Assembly: GCA_000828075.3 (NCBI GenBank)
Contig: JXCB02000002.1
Location: forward strand, 375,605 to 439,604
Origin: Tolypothrix campylonemoides VB511288
GTDB taxonomy: Bacteria > Cyanobacteriota > Cyanobacteriia > Cyanobacteriales > Nostocaceae
Reading direction: 5' to 3'
Length of the DNA stretch: 64,000 bases
Positions 54,697 to 62,993 of the stretch are shown here, piece by piece. A program made the position numbers and the translations under genes. The notes under the pieces were generated by a model. That model ran no database searches. It had not been told where the DNA came from and saw nothing but the letters and a program-made list of their open reading frames with translations. Each line of letters starts with the position of its first letter. Position 1 is the first letter of the stretch.

Positions 54697-54745
54697 GGAC
54701 GCCAGAACCCTTGGTCGGGAAACCCTCCGGAGAGTACTGGCGACT
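54697..54745. repeat. GGAGGGAAACCCTCC-type dispersed repeat (diverged)
   Basis: Reads GGACGCCAGAACCCTTGGTC, then GGGAAACCCTCCGG and GAGTACTGGCGACTG, a variant of the repeat family at 25291-25408 and 51952-52001. Confidence 0.6.
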
Positions 54746-54771
54746 GAATGCCGCTCTGGAATTGGGAGTAC

Positions 54772-54792
54772 AGACGCCCTGCGAGGGCGTCT
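54772..54792. repeat. Hairpin in the hupS-hupL spacer
   Basis: Perfect 9-bp inverted repeat AGACGCCCT/AGGGCGTCT with a 3-base loop. Confidence 0.7.
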
Positions 54793-54892
54793 CTACGGAC
54801 GGTTGTTGGGGGAAATACTCCAAAATATGTCTAAGTCTTTATTGCCCCGGACATAATTTTGTTGAGGTTCCCTTACCATTACCCGAATCCCT

Positions 54893-54920
54893 AATCCCCA
54901 ATCCCCAATCCCCAATCCCC
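54893..54920. repeat. AATCCCC heptamer tandem repeat
   Basis: Four tandem AATCCCC units, a short tandemly repeated repetitive sequence of the type seen in heterocystous cyanobacteria, located just 3' of hupS. Confidence 0.85.
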
Positions 54921-54956
54921 TTTACGAAATTGACATTTTCATCGGAGGTCTGATGA

Positions 54957-55919
54957 CTAAACTGTGAAAAAGTCGTCTTCTGCCCACTCGGGCATTGTGT
55001 CTTTTGCCACGATGGAGAGTAGGGCATAGTCTTTTTTGTTCACTCCTGCGGGCAAATCTTTGGGAACTCCCATGACGGTTTGTGTCTTAAATACGGTTCC
55101 TGGTTTGAGGTCGTAGAAGGGGAATTCGGGTTCGGTGCAACCTAAACAAGGCATTCCCGCACGGGTTTTGGAGGAAACGCGGTTCCACAAAATGCGGTTG
55201 CAGGAAGAACGAGTCATTGGTCCACGACAACCTAAGTCGTAGAACAAGCATCCTTTACGCTGACCAAAATCAGTGGTTGATGCTTTGTAGGCAAAGTGGA
55301 TGTTGCGGGTGCAACCTGTTTGGGTATAGGTGTTGAAGAAGGTTTGTGGACGATGCAGTTCATCAAGAACAATATCGCCAATTCGACCTGTGGCGATCGC
55401 CACTAATATTTGGCTAATCCAGTCGGGGTGCGAAGGACATCCGGGAATGTTGATCACGGGTAATCCTGATTTTGACCGGAATTCTTTGCCTAAAAAGCCC
55501 CCTTCTTTGCGTTTGAGAAATTGCAATCCCTCGGATTCGCTAGGGTTGGGTGCCATTGCCGGAATTCCTCCCCAGGTGGCACAATCTCCCACGGCGACGA
55601 CATAATTGGCAACTTGGGATAAGTCGTTTAACCAGTCTTTCATCGGGCGATCGGCGAAACGGTTCCATTCTCCAGTGCCATTCGGCGCGTTGATAACTGT
55701 GCCTTCAAATACCAGGATATCCAAGGGTATTTTGCCCAAAAGGCATTCCCACAGCATCGTCTGCAAGTTTGCACCTAGTTCCAATCCTAGGGATGGATGC
55801 CAAAGGACGTTAATGCCAAAGTCAGTGACCAAATCACAAACTGTGGGTTCTTCAGCGTTAAGAAATGACATGGTGTTGCCTGAACATGCACCACCTTGCA
55901 GCCATAGTAAGTTCGTCAT
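54957..55919 (-). CDS. hupS: Uptake [NiFe] hydrogenase small subunit
   Basis: HupS carries three Fe-S clusters that take electrons from the HupL active site. The 320-residue protein lacks a Tat signal peptide, as in other cyanobacterial HupS. Cluster ligands are visible: proximal LQGGACSGNTMSF and GCPSHPDWI, then GCTRNIHF with CLFYDLGCRGPMTRSSCNR (distal and medial), and MPCLGCTEPEFPFYD. The C-terminus lacks the membrane anchor of proteobacterial HupS. hupL follows on the same strand. Confidence 0.97.
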   Translation of the reverse strand: MTNLLWLQGGACSGNTMSFLNAEEPTVCDLVTDFGINVLWHPSLGLELGANLQTMLWECLLGKIPLDILVFEGTVINAPNGTGEWNRFADRPMKDWLNDLSQVANYVVAVGDCATWGGIPAMAPNPSESEGLQFLKRKEGGFLGKEFRSKSGLPVINIPGCPSHPDWISQILVAIATGRIGDIVLDELHRPQTFFNTYTQTGCTRNIHFAYKASTTDFGQRKGCLFYDLGCRGPMTRSSCNRILWNRVSSKTRAGMPCLGCTEPEFPFYDLKPGTVFKTQTVMGVPKDLPAGVNKKDYALLSIVAKDTMPEWAEDDFFTV

Positions 55920-56894
55920 CAGCTATCTTTATTTCTATTGTTTACCCTGCATGATTCAGGTGACGTTGTTTGTAGCGTCTCACTTGTTTTTTCCCCTTTA
56001 TTTCTAATATCATGTATTTTTTGATTCAATTGTTTATTTCTTACATAAAAAATTATCTTGTTTGAATTTGAATATATTCTAATTTTCCTGAAACAGTTAT
56101 TTAATAACATTTTTTTTGAGCAATTAGAGTTAATGTATTAACCATATGGCGTTTCTAAAAAAGAACTAATACCCTCTATAAAACATTTTTTCAAGTGAAA
56201 ATGGCAGTAAATCAAGTTTTTTTGGAAAAACAACTTTTGAAATAGAAGAGAAATATAAATGTAGTTTTATGAATATGTTTTAGATGAAAGTTTACAAAAA
56301 CATCTATTTCTTTTAAACGAAATGTTTTATATTAAAAGAAAATAGACTTAATAAATTCAAGGAGTATTCATCAGACTTCTGGCAAAAATACTAAGCGCTT
56401 AAAATCGCAGTACCTCCTTTGATCCATAAGCCTCTCACTCAAAGGGAACTCAAGCGCCTAATTTTGCAAAGAGGCGATTAACCGCAGTTGACTCATCATC
56501 TGCGTAAACAAGCTTGGTTGGGACAGCCCAAAGACGCCATGTTCGTTGCGTCTTAACGGTATGCGGGCTTGAAAGACTCAATAGACTTTTTGCAAAAGTC
56601 ATTTATTGACCTGACTTTTCACGCCATGTGGAAAAATCCACGAAAAACCTAACCCCCTAGCCCCCTTCCCTACTAGGGAAGGGGGAAAAATCAAAGCCTC
56701 TCTCCTACAAGGAGAGAGGTTTGGAGAGAGGTTTTTCACATCCCGTGAAAAGTAAGATCTATTGACAAGGAAAGTAGTCAGAACTGGTGAATTAAGAATT
56801 TCTCCTGTGTTCTGCGTTCTGTGTTCTCCCCTTACGAACAATCTATTTTTGCCTGCATATTTGATTTTCTCCAACCTGCTTTAGGAAGGTAGTA
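55920..56894. other. Divergent region between hupS and the hyp-linked operon
   Basis: 975 bases without a supported gene. The half next to hupS (55920-56380) is very AT-rich and should contain the hupSL promoter. I did not find a clear NtcA site (GTA-N8-TAC). A 140-bp miniature repeat lies at 56614-56753, and a CAGAAC-type repeat (GTGTTCTGCGTTCTGTGTTC) at 56808-56827. Confidence 0.5.
56614..56753. mobile_element. Small MITE-like palindromic element
   Basis: Ends ACTTTTCACG (56614-56623) and CGTGAAAAGT (56744-56753) are inverted repeats, extended imperfectly by ATGTGGAAAAA versus TTTTTCACAT. Two internal stem-loops, CCCCCTTCCCTA-CTAGGGAAGGGGG and CCTCTCTCCT-AGGAGAGAGG, fill the rest. No target duplication is clear. 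Confidence 0.6.
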
Positions 56895-57956
56895 ATGACT
56901 CCCAGCATGACAGATTCAGCAGTGAAGGCGGCAATGGCTGTCATTGCTTCGTCTTCAGCAACGACACAAGAAAAAATTGAGATGCTGATTGAAATGGCGC
57001 AGGGCTTTCAAAAAAAGCCAAAAACTGCCCAAGATTTATGGAATGCAGTTTCGCTGTGTCATCAAGCGCATGAATTGTGCGCTGAGGATAATCTGCTGTG
57101 GAAAGCTAGGGCAAAGGCAGGAATGGCAACTGCCCTAAAAGCAATTCCTGATGTTGGGGAACAACTGTTGTTAGAAGCGAAACAACAATTAGAAGAAGCC
57201 CTACCTATTTTGCAACGGACACTTGCCTCAACGGAGGGAACCCTCCGAAGTTTGCCCGGAGGGAAACCCTCCTTGCAACTTCTCTCCGCACAGCAGTGTC
57301 CTCTGGAGTTTGCCCCGCAAGAGGAAGTGGCGGAAACTCAAATGAATTTAGGGTTAGTGTTGCAATCGCTTGTCCCATTCAATTTAGCGCGGATGAGTGA
57401 TAGCATCCAAGCTTATCAGAAGGCTTTGCAGGTGTTTACGTGGCAGAAGTACCCGCAGGAATATGCGATTTTACACAATAATATTGCAATTGCTTACCTC
57501 TCGATGCCCCTGACATCAGAAAAAGAATCGTTGCGTCAAGGGTTAGCAGTGCAGACATTTGAGGAGGCACTGAAGCATATTCGGTTAATAAAGCATCCAA
57601 GGGAATATGCGATGTTGCAAAATAACTTGGGTAACGCTTTGCAATATTTACCGAGTTCGCATCCTTTGGAGAATATTTTGCGGGCGATCGCTGCTTATGA
57701 CGAAGCATTAAAAGTGCGTGATGCCAAAGACACACCGTTGGAATACGCTAACACCATTTCTAATAAAGCCAACGCCTTATTCAACTTACCAGATAACCCA
57801 GAAAAGCCAGAAGGCGGGAATCTGAAAAATATGCGGCAAGCGCGTGCCTATTATCAAGAAGCTTGGGAAATTTTCACTCAACATGGACAAACAGAACAAG
57901 CGGAAGTTGTCGTACAGATGCTGCAAGAACTTGAGACAGAAATCGGTAATAGTTAG
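56895..57956 (+). CDS. TPR-like protein of the hyp-linked operon
   Basis: A 353-residue soluble, helical protein with TPR-like repeats: EYAILHNNIAIAYLSMPLTSEKESLRQGLAVQTFEEALKHI, EYAMLQNNLGNALQYLPSSHPLENILRAIAAYDEALKVRD, EYANTISNKANALFNLPDNPE. From memory, a gene of this kind is part of the extended hyp operon upstream of hypF in Nostoc and has been suggested to help mature the hydrogenase small subunit. Residues about 113-130 (EGTLRSLPGGKPSLQL) are encoded by dispersed repeat DNA inserted in frame. AAGGTAGTA precedes the ATG. Confidence 0.75.
   Translation: MTPSMTDSAVKAAMAVIASSSATTQEKIEMLIEMAQGFQKKPKTAQDLWNAVSLCHQAHELCAEDNLLWKARAKAGMATALKAIPDVGEQLLLEAKQQLEEALPILQRTLASTEGTLRSLPGGKPSLQLLSAQQCPLEFAPQEEVAETQMNLGLVLQSLVPFNLARMSDSIQAYQKALQVFTWQKYPQEYAILHNNIAIAYLSMPLTSEKESLRQGLAVQTFEEALKHIRLIKHPREYAMLQNNLGNALQYLPSSHPLENILRAIAAYDEALKVRDAKDTPLEYANTISNKANALFNLPDNPEKPEGGNLKNMRQARAYYQEAWEIFTQHGQTEQAEVVVQMLQELETEIGNS
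57233..57283 (+). repeat. GGAGGGAAACCCTCC-type repeat inside a coding region
   Basis: Two palindromes, GGAGGGAACCCTCC and GGAGGGAAACCCTCC, lie 15 bases apart within the TPR-like gene and are translated in frame. They match the core of the intergenic repeat family. Confidence 0.8.
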
Positions 57957-58034
57957 TGCTTATTGTGTAAAGACGCTTTCATGAAAGTGCGTTTGTATAA
58001 TTAACAACTAACAATTTTTATTTAGGAGATGAGA

Positions 58035-58301
58035 ATGACAGATATTTTGACAAATCAAACTTTCAGAGATTTCCTCACAAGCTTAACGGCTGGGGATTTG
58101 AATCTCATGACAGGATTTGTGTGGTTTTTAGTAGCAACAGCTTTATCTATAGTTGGCGGTGCTATTGGCGGGATGATTTTAGCCGGGAAAGATTTAGGCT
58201 ATCAGTTAGCAGCACTGCTAGGCGGATTTTTTGGTCCGGCTGGCGTGATTCCAGGAATTATCTTAGGACTGATAGTGCTGAATGCCTTGAGAAACTTTTA
58301 G
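58035..58301 (+). CDS. Small membrane protein, hyp-linked (88 residues)
   Basis: Starts most likely at the ATG at 58035 (MTDILTNQTFRDFLTSLTAG) since TTAGGAG is properly spaced from it; an ATG two codons earlier is possible. It has two membrane helices: GFVWFLVATALSIVGGAIGGMIL and a glycine-rich second one (LLGGFFGPAGVIPGIILGLIVLNAL). Function unknown. It belongs to the set of small genes that accompany hypF in heterocystous cyanobacteria. It is followed after 8 bases by another small membrane protein gene. Confidence 0.75.
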   Translation: MTDILTNQTFRDFLTSLTAGDLNLMTGFVWFLVATALSIVGGAIGGMILAGKDLGYQLAALLGGFFGPAGVIPGIILGLIVLNALRNF

Positions 58302-58309
58302 GAGGAATC

Positions 58310-58534
58310 ATGTTAGAGATAGGATGGTTTAGCGCTAGATTATTTTTTAGGGGAAAGCTATTGCGGGATCCCATGCAATTTGTTAAGCAAACTGCAATTG
58401 GTATTGGCGTCAGTACGCTACTATTGTTTTTACTTGCACAAACTAAAGTCAGCCTTTGGATACCAGTTGTTATCTCAAGCTTTTTGACTGGTATACTCAT
58501 GCCATTTCTACACAAAGATATCAAGTTGAAGTAA
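58310..58534 (+). CDS. Small membrane protein, hyp-linked (74 residues)
   Basis: The ATG at 58310 is preceded by TAGGAGGAATC, a strong ribosome-binding site overlapping the stop of the previous gene. The 74-residue protein (MLEIGWFSARLFFRGKLLRD) has two hydrophobic segments, TAIGIGVSTLLLFLLAQ and LWIPVVISSFLTGILMPFL. Function unknown. Co-translation with the upstream small membrane protein suggests they act together. Confidence 0.72.
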   Translation: MLEIGWFSARLFFRGKLLRDPMQFVKQTAIGIGVSTLLLFLLAQTKVSLWIPVVISSFLTGILMPFLHKDIKLK

Positions 58535-58701
58535 ATTTTTAGCTTTATTAGTCTTGAAAAACTTCAAACTGAAAGCTAAAAGCTGTTTTTACAGGTTACA
58601 GACGATTAACTTTCAAAGAGATTTCCATTATTTTCTACTCATTTGAGCTTTTTGCCCAAATTTATTTGAGGGTAAAAAAGCTGCATTATCCAAATCTACC
58701 G

Positions 58702-59907
58702 ATGGACACAGGAACTGAAATGACTCTTACACCAATAGATGAAACAGAAGCGGCAAAAGTTCCCCAACTTTTACCTCTTTTTCCTCAAGGTGCAGAAGTT
58801 ATTTTAGGAAAGACTCTTGAAGGTCAATTAGTCATGCCTGTTGCACCTAGCAGCAGAGAAATGTTTGGTCCTCGCGGTGCCTGCTTGATATCAGAAAATG
58901 GACCTTTGTGGGTATCAGATACAGGGCATCATCGTTTATTAGGATGGCGGAATTTACCCACTCAAGATAGTCAAGCTGCTGATTGGGTTATTGGACAACC
59001 AGACTTTAATCATGAAGGACAAAATGCTAAAGGCAACCCCGGAAGGGCAACATTTAGTGTACCAACTGGAATTTGTGCTTGTGGTGAAGGTTTAGCAGTC
59101 GCAGACGCTTGGAACCATCGCGTTTTGATTTGGAAAAAACTGCCAGAAGACAACAATGTTCCAGCCGATTTAGTATTAGGTCAAACTCATTTTACGGAGA
59201 ATGAACCGAACCGAGGAACCCAAAAAGCAGCAGCCAACACTTTGAATTGGTGTTATGGAGTTTTCTATCATCAAGGAAAGCTATTTGTTGCTGATACAGG
59301 AAATCGCCGAGTATTAATTTGGCATCAGTTACCAGAAGAAAATGGTCAACCTGCCGATTTAGTCTTGGGACAACCAGATATGACATCGCGCGATGAAAAT
59401 GGCGGCGGTACTCCCTCAGCATCCAGTATGCGTTGGTGCCATGACATTACGGTTTGGGGAGAAAATTTAGTTGTCACGGATGCGGGGAATAACCGCGTGA
59501 TGATTTGGCAGGACATACCAACAGAAAACAATGCGCCTTGTGCAGTGGTGTTAGGACAAAAAACTTTTGATTCTGTGGAAATGAATAGAGGAGTTTATTT
59601 TCCCAGTGCCAATAGTTTGAGTATGCCTTACGGTGTAGCTGCTGCTGATGAGTGGCTGTTCGTTGCTGATACCGCTAATTCTAGGGTTTTAGGGTGGAAA
59701 AAGCCACAATCAATTCTGTCTTTACAAGGTGCTGAAAGTCATGCGCTTGTAGGACAAATAAACTTTCAAAGTAAAAGCGAAAATCGCGATTTTGGACTAC
59801 CGAAAAGAGATAGTTTAAATTGGTCTTACGGAATAAAAGTATATGGAAATACTGCGGTCGTAGCTGACTCTGGAAATAACCGAGTTTTACTTTGGAAGAT
59901 AACTTAA
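58702..59907 (+). CDS. NHL-repeat beta-propeller protein, hyp-linked
   Basis: A protein of about 401 residues made of six NHL-type blades, each with the pattern (V/L)ADTGNRRVLIW...LP...PADLVLGQPD: LWVSDTGHHRLLGW, LAVADAWNHRVLIW, LFVADTGNRRVLIW, LVVTDAGNNRVMIW, LFVADTANSRVLGW, AVVADSGNNRVLLW. It has no signal peptide. From memory, an NHL-repeat gene lies directly upstream of hypF in Nostoc and was proposed to take part in hydrogenase maturation. The start is uncertain: ATG codons at 58702 and 58720, with a TTG at 58666 as a less likely option. Confidence 0.8.
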   Translation: MDTGTEMTLTPIDETEAAKVPQLLPLFPQGAEVILGKTLEGQLVMPVAPSSREMFGPRGACLISENGPLWVSDTGHHRLLGWRNLPTQDSQAADWVIGQPDFNHEGQNAKGNPGRATFSVPTGICACGEGLAVADAWNHRVLIWKKLPEDNNVPADLVLGQTHFTENEPNRGTQKAAANTLNWCYGVFYHQGKLFVADTGNRRVLIWHQLPEENGQPADLVLGQPDMTSRDENGGGTPSASSMRWCHDITVWGENLVVTDAGNNRVMIWQDIPTENNAPCAVVLGQKTFDSVEMNRGVYFPSANSLSMPYGVAAADEWLFVADTANSRVLGWKKPQSILSLQGAESHALVGQINFQSKSENRDFGLPKRDSLNWSYGIKVYGNTAVVADSGNNRVLLWKIT

Positions 59908-59954
59908 ACGCTTCGATTATTTCTAGCGGTTTCCATTTGCATTTCATAGAATTC

Positions 59955-60034
59955 TTGTGGGGTGGACATCTTGTCCGCCCTGAATTAAGGACGGGCGCCT
60001 TGAATTAAGGACGGGCGGGACGCCCATCCCACAA
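59955..60034. repeat. TTGTGGG...CCCACAA palindromic repeat
   Basis: Starts TTGTGGGGTGGACATCTTG and ends GCCCATCCCACAA. Inside, the 18-base unit TTGAATTAAGGACGGGCG is present twice in tandem. Sister of the repeat at 52769-52875. It lies between the NHL gene and hypF. Confidence 0.8.
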
Positions 60035-60105
60035 GAAAATTAGATTGTCATCGATTCAATTAAAAACCGCTACACTTTCGCATCTACGTGATTCATTAAA
60101 ATCTT

Positions 60106-62529
60106 ATGTCTACTGAAGAAATCAGGGTTCGCGGTACCGTTCAAGGAGTGGGATTTCGCCCCACTGTATATAGGCTTGCAAAAGCATACGGATTACAAGG
60201 CGAAGTTTGTAATGATGGGCAAGGTGTCTTAATTCGGGCATCTGGTTGTGAAGAATCTATAGAAGAATTTGTTCAAAAATTACAGAAAGAATGTCCGCCA
60301 CTGGCGAGAATTGATGAAGTAACGCGCAAGCGTTATGAAGGCAAATCAATTTTCCATGATTTTGTCATTTCTCAGAGTGTCAGCAGCGTGGTGACAACAG
60401 AAATTCCTCCCGATGCTGCCACTTGTGGAAAATGTAAAGCGGAAATCTTTGACCCCTTCAGCCGCTGGTATCGTTATCCCTTCACGAACTGTACTCATTG
60501 CGGTCCCCGACTAAGCATCATTCGCGCCATACCTTACGATCGCCGCAACACAAGTATGGCAACTTTTGCCATGTGTGCAGAGTGTCGTCAGGAATACAAC
60601 GATGTCGCAAACCGACGTTTTCATGCGCAACCCGTAGCGTGTCAGATTTGCGGTCCTAAAGCTTGGTTAGAACGTTCCGATAGTAAACCAATCACACCTC
60701 ATATGTTTTCTATGCTTGACGATGTTGATGCCGTTTGTACCCTGTTACAAAAAGGCGAGATTGTTGCCATAAAAGGGCTAGGTGGATTTCATTTAGCTTG
60801 CGACGCCACCCAGGAAACTGCTGTGCAAAAACTGCGCCAGCGTAAACAGCGCCATCAAAAGCCTTTTGCTTTAATGGCAAAAGACATGGCAGTTATTGAA
60901 GAGTACTGCACCCCCAACGCCAAAGAAAGAGAATTACTGGAAAGTCCCGCTGCGCCTATTGTGTTAATTCAGGCAAAAGGGGGAGACGACGACGAAAGGG
61001 GTAGTGGGAGGATACAATTCAAAAGTCAAAAGTCAAAAGTCAAAATTCAAAATTCAAAATTCAAAACTCCCGGGCTAGCCCCCTCAGTTGCGCCGGGGCA
61101 AAACACGTTGGGTTTTATGCTACCTAACACTCCCTTACACCACCTCATTTTGAGGCGGATGAATCGCCCGATTGTTCTCACAAGTGGCAATCTTTCTGAT
61201 GAACCCCAATGTATTGATAACGTGGAAGCGCGTGAGAAATTAGGAAAGATTGCTGATTATTTTCTTCTACATAATCGCGACATTGTCAACCGAGTAGATG
61301 ATTCGGTGGTGCGGGTTGTTGAGGATAAAGTTCTAACCATACGTCGTGCTAGAGGATACGCACCAGCATCTATCAATTTACCACCAGGTTTTGAAAGCGT
61401 TCCTCAAATTTTAGCAATGGGCAGCCAGCTAAAGAATACTTTTTGTTTATTGCGAGATGGGAAAGCAATTTTATCTCAACATCAGGGAGATTTAGAAAAT
61501 GTAGTCACTTTCCAATCCTATCAGGAAACACTCAATCTATACTTAAATATACTTGAGCATAAACCAGAAGCCATAGCTGTTGATTTACACCCCGAATATC
61601 TATCTACCAAACTTGGGAAAGAATTAGCAGCCAACCATCAAGTTAAACTTTACCCAATCCAACATCATCACGCCCATATTGCTGCTTGCATGGCAGAAAA
61701 TGGTTTACATATTAATTCACCACCTGTGTTGGGTATTGCATTAGATGGATTAGGTTATGGCGAAGATGGAACACTGTGGGGCGGAGAATTTCTGTTAGCA
61801 GATTATCGCCACTTTAAGAGGCTGGCGACATTTAAGCCAGTGGCAATGATTGGTGGAAAACAAGCAATGAAAGAACCTTGGCGTAACACTTACGCCCAGT
61901 TAATATCTGCCTTTACTTGGGACGAATTAAAACAAAAGTACGGAAATTTAGAAATTGTAGAATTTCTTGAACAAAAGCCACTGAAACTTTTGACCCAGCT
62001 TGCCGAAAAACGAATTAACTCTCCCCTCACTTCATCAGTAGGACGTTTATTTGATGCTGTAGCCGCAGCAATTGGTATCTGCCGAGAAGAATGTAACTAT
62101 GAAGGACAAGCAGCAATTGAAATGGAAGCTTTAGCTGATACCACTATTTTAGATAATAAAGGAAATTTAAATTATTATTTTAACTTTGTTGTTTCAGATA
62201 GTATTTATCATATAGATTCACGTTCCATGTGGCAAGCCTTGCTAAATGATTTACAGCAGCATACTCCTCAAGCGGTCATCTCTGCTAAATTTCATACAAG
62301 CTTAGCTCATGCCATTGTAGAAATGGTTAATCATCTCCGTAAAAAAAATGATATTTCTCAGGTTGCGCTAACAGGAGGAGTTTTTCAAAATTGTATTCTG
62401 TTAAAACAAGTTACCAAACGCTTACAAGCATTGGAAATCAATGTTCTCACTCACAGCTTAGTTCCAGCTAATGATGGTGGTTTATCCCTAGGACAAGCTG
62501 TTATTTCAGCAGCCAAATTAATAAATTAA
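60106..62529 (+). CDS. hypF: Carbamoyltransferase HypF
   Basis: HypF makes the cyanide ligand precursor: it transfers carbamoyl phosphate via carbamoyl-AMP to the C-terminal Cys of HypE. The 807-residue protein has the acylphosphatase domain (VRGTVQGVGFRPTVYRLA, residues 5-95), two zinc-finger motifs (CGKC...CTHCG and CAEC...CQICG, about 108-180), a YrdC-like domain (about 200-400), and a Kae1-like domain with the metal motif HHHAHIAACM and LTGGVFQNCIL near the end. Residues about 291-323 form an extra loop (GSGRIQFKSQKSKVKIQNSK) encoded by heptamer repeats; relatives go straight from PIVLIQ to SPSVAPGQ. The insertion lies on the YrdC domain surface, so activity may survive. Confidence 0.96.
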   Translation: MSTEEIRVRGTVQGVGFRPTVYRLAKAYGLQGEVCNDGQGVLIRASGCEESIEEFVQKLQKECPPLARIDEVTRKRYEGKSIFHDFVISQSVSSVVTTEIPPDAATCGKCKAEIFDPFSRWYRYPFTNCTHCGPRLSIIRAIPYDRRNTSMATFAMCAECRQEYNDVANRRFHAQPVACQICGPKAWLERSDSKPITPHMFSMLDDVDAVCTLLQKGEIVAIKGLGGFHLACDATQETAVQKLRQRKQRHQKPFALMAKDMAVIEEYCTPNAKERELLESPAAPIVLIQAKGGDDDERGSGRIQFKSQKSKVKIQNSKFKTPGLAPSVAPGQNTLGFMLPNTPLHHLILRRMNRPIVLTSGNLSDEPQCIDNVEAREKLGKIADYFLLHNRDIVNRVDDSVVRVVEDKVLTIRRARGYAPASINLPPGFESVPQILAMGSQLKNTFCLLRDGKAILSQHQGDLENVVTFQSYQETLNLYLNILEHKPEAIAVDLHPEYLSTKLGKELAANHQVKLYPIQHHHAHIAACMAENGLHINSPPVLGIALDGLGYGEDGTLWGGEFLLADYRHFKRLATFKPVAMIGGKQAMKEPWRNTYAQLISAFTWDELKQKYGNLEIVEFLEQKPLKLLTQLAEKRINSPLTSSVGRLFDAVAAAIGICREECNYEGQAAIEMEALADTTILDNKGNLNYYFNFVVSDSIYHIDSRSMWQALLNDLQQHTPQAVISAKFHTSLAHAIVEMVNHLRKKNDISQVALTGGVFQNCILLKQVTKRLQALEINVLTHSLVPANDGGLSLGQAVISAAKLIN
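61018..61067 (+). repeat. Heptamer repeats inside hypF
   Basis: Tandem TCAAAAG then TCAAAAT heptamers, about seven units, are read in frame within hypF. The same CAAAAGT type is found in the intergenic repeat at 34484-34512. Confidence 0.85.
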
Positions 62530-62689
62530 TACTTTTGATTAACAAGGAGTTAGTGATTCTTTAATTATTAAAAAATAAAAAATATAGCAATTCTAAATAA
62601 TTTCTGCAAAACTCTCTCTTATCTCTCTTCTTTCTTTCCTCTGCGTCCTCTGCGTCTCAGCGGTTCATTAAAACAACAGAAAATATAAA
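62530..62689. repeat. hypF-hypC spacer with CTCTGCGTC repeat
   Basis: The segment 62633-62666 (TTTCCTCTGCGTCCTCTGCG, then TCTCAGCGGTTC) is the inverted form of the common cyanobacterial CAGAGGACGCAGAGG intergenic repeat. No additional gene is seen. Confidence 0.6.
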
Positions 62690-62947
62690 ATGTGTTTAGG
62701 AATTCCTGGTCAAATAATAGAAATAACCGACGTTAAACAAAAATTAGCTGTTGTCAATGTTGGTGGTGTCAAGCGTCAAGTTAATATTGCTTGCATTGTT
62801 GATGAACAGCATCCTGTTGAATCTTGTGTTGGCGATTGGGCGTTAATTCATGTGGGCTTTGCAATGAATCGAATTAACGAAAAAGAAGCTATGGAAACAT
62901 TGCAAATTTTGGAAGAATTAGCAGAAGTCGTAGCAATGGATTTTTAG
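62690..62947 (+). CDS. hypC: Hydrogenase assembly chaperone HypC
   Basis: An 85-residue HypC/HybG chaperone with the essential N-terminal MCLGIPGQI (Cys2) motif and the downstream VNVGGVKRQVNIACI and GDWALIHVGFAMNRINEKEA segments. It works with HypD to carry the Fe(CN)2CO moiety and keeps the large subunit open for insertion. Normal length. hypD follows after 46 bases. Confidence 0.97.
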   Translation: MCLGIPGQIIEITDVKQKLAVVNVGGVKRQVNIACIVDEQHPVESCVGDWALIHVGFAMNRINEKEAMETLQILEELAEVVAMDF

Positions 62948-62993
62948 TCAGCGCTGATTACAAGTCAATCGAAAATTTTCATAAAAACTTGAT

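Larger units (their letters stand above)
54505..54956. other. hupS-hupL intergenic region rich in repeats
   Basis: The 452-base spacer contains a CAGATG-type repeat (54590-54640), a GGAGGGAAACCCTCC-type module (54697-54745), a 9-bp stem hairpin AGACGCCCT-GCG-AGGGCGTCT (54772-54792) and four AATCCCC heptamers (54893-54920). Long, structured hupS-hupL spacers are known in Nostoc relatives; these structures may adjust the hupS to hupL transcript ratio. Confidence 0.6.

Noticed and set aside
55920-56400. NtcA box upstream of hupS
   Set aside because: No GTA-N8-TAC with a suitably placed -10 was found by eye; control by NtcA is therefore not claimed.
56599-56874. 91-residue minus-strand frame near the hyp-linked operon
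   Set aside because: It lies across the 140-bp miniature element and a CAGAAC repeat, so the frame is produced by repeat DNA.
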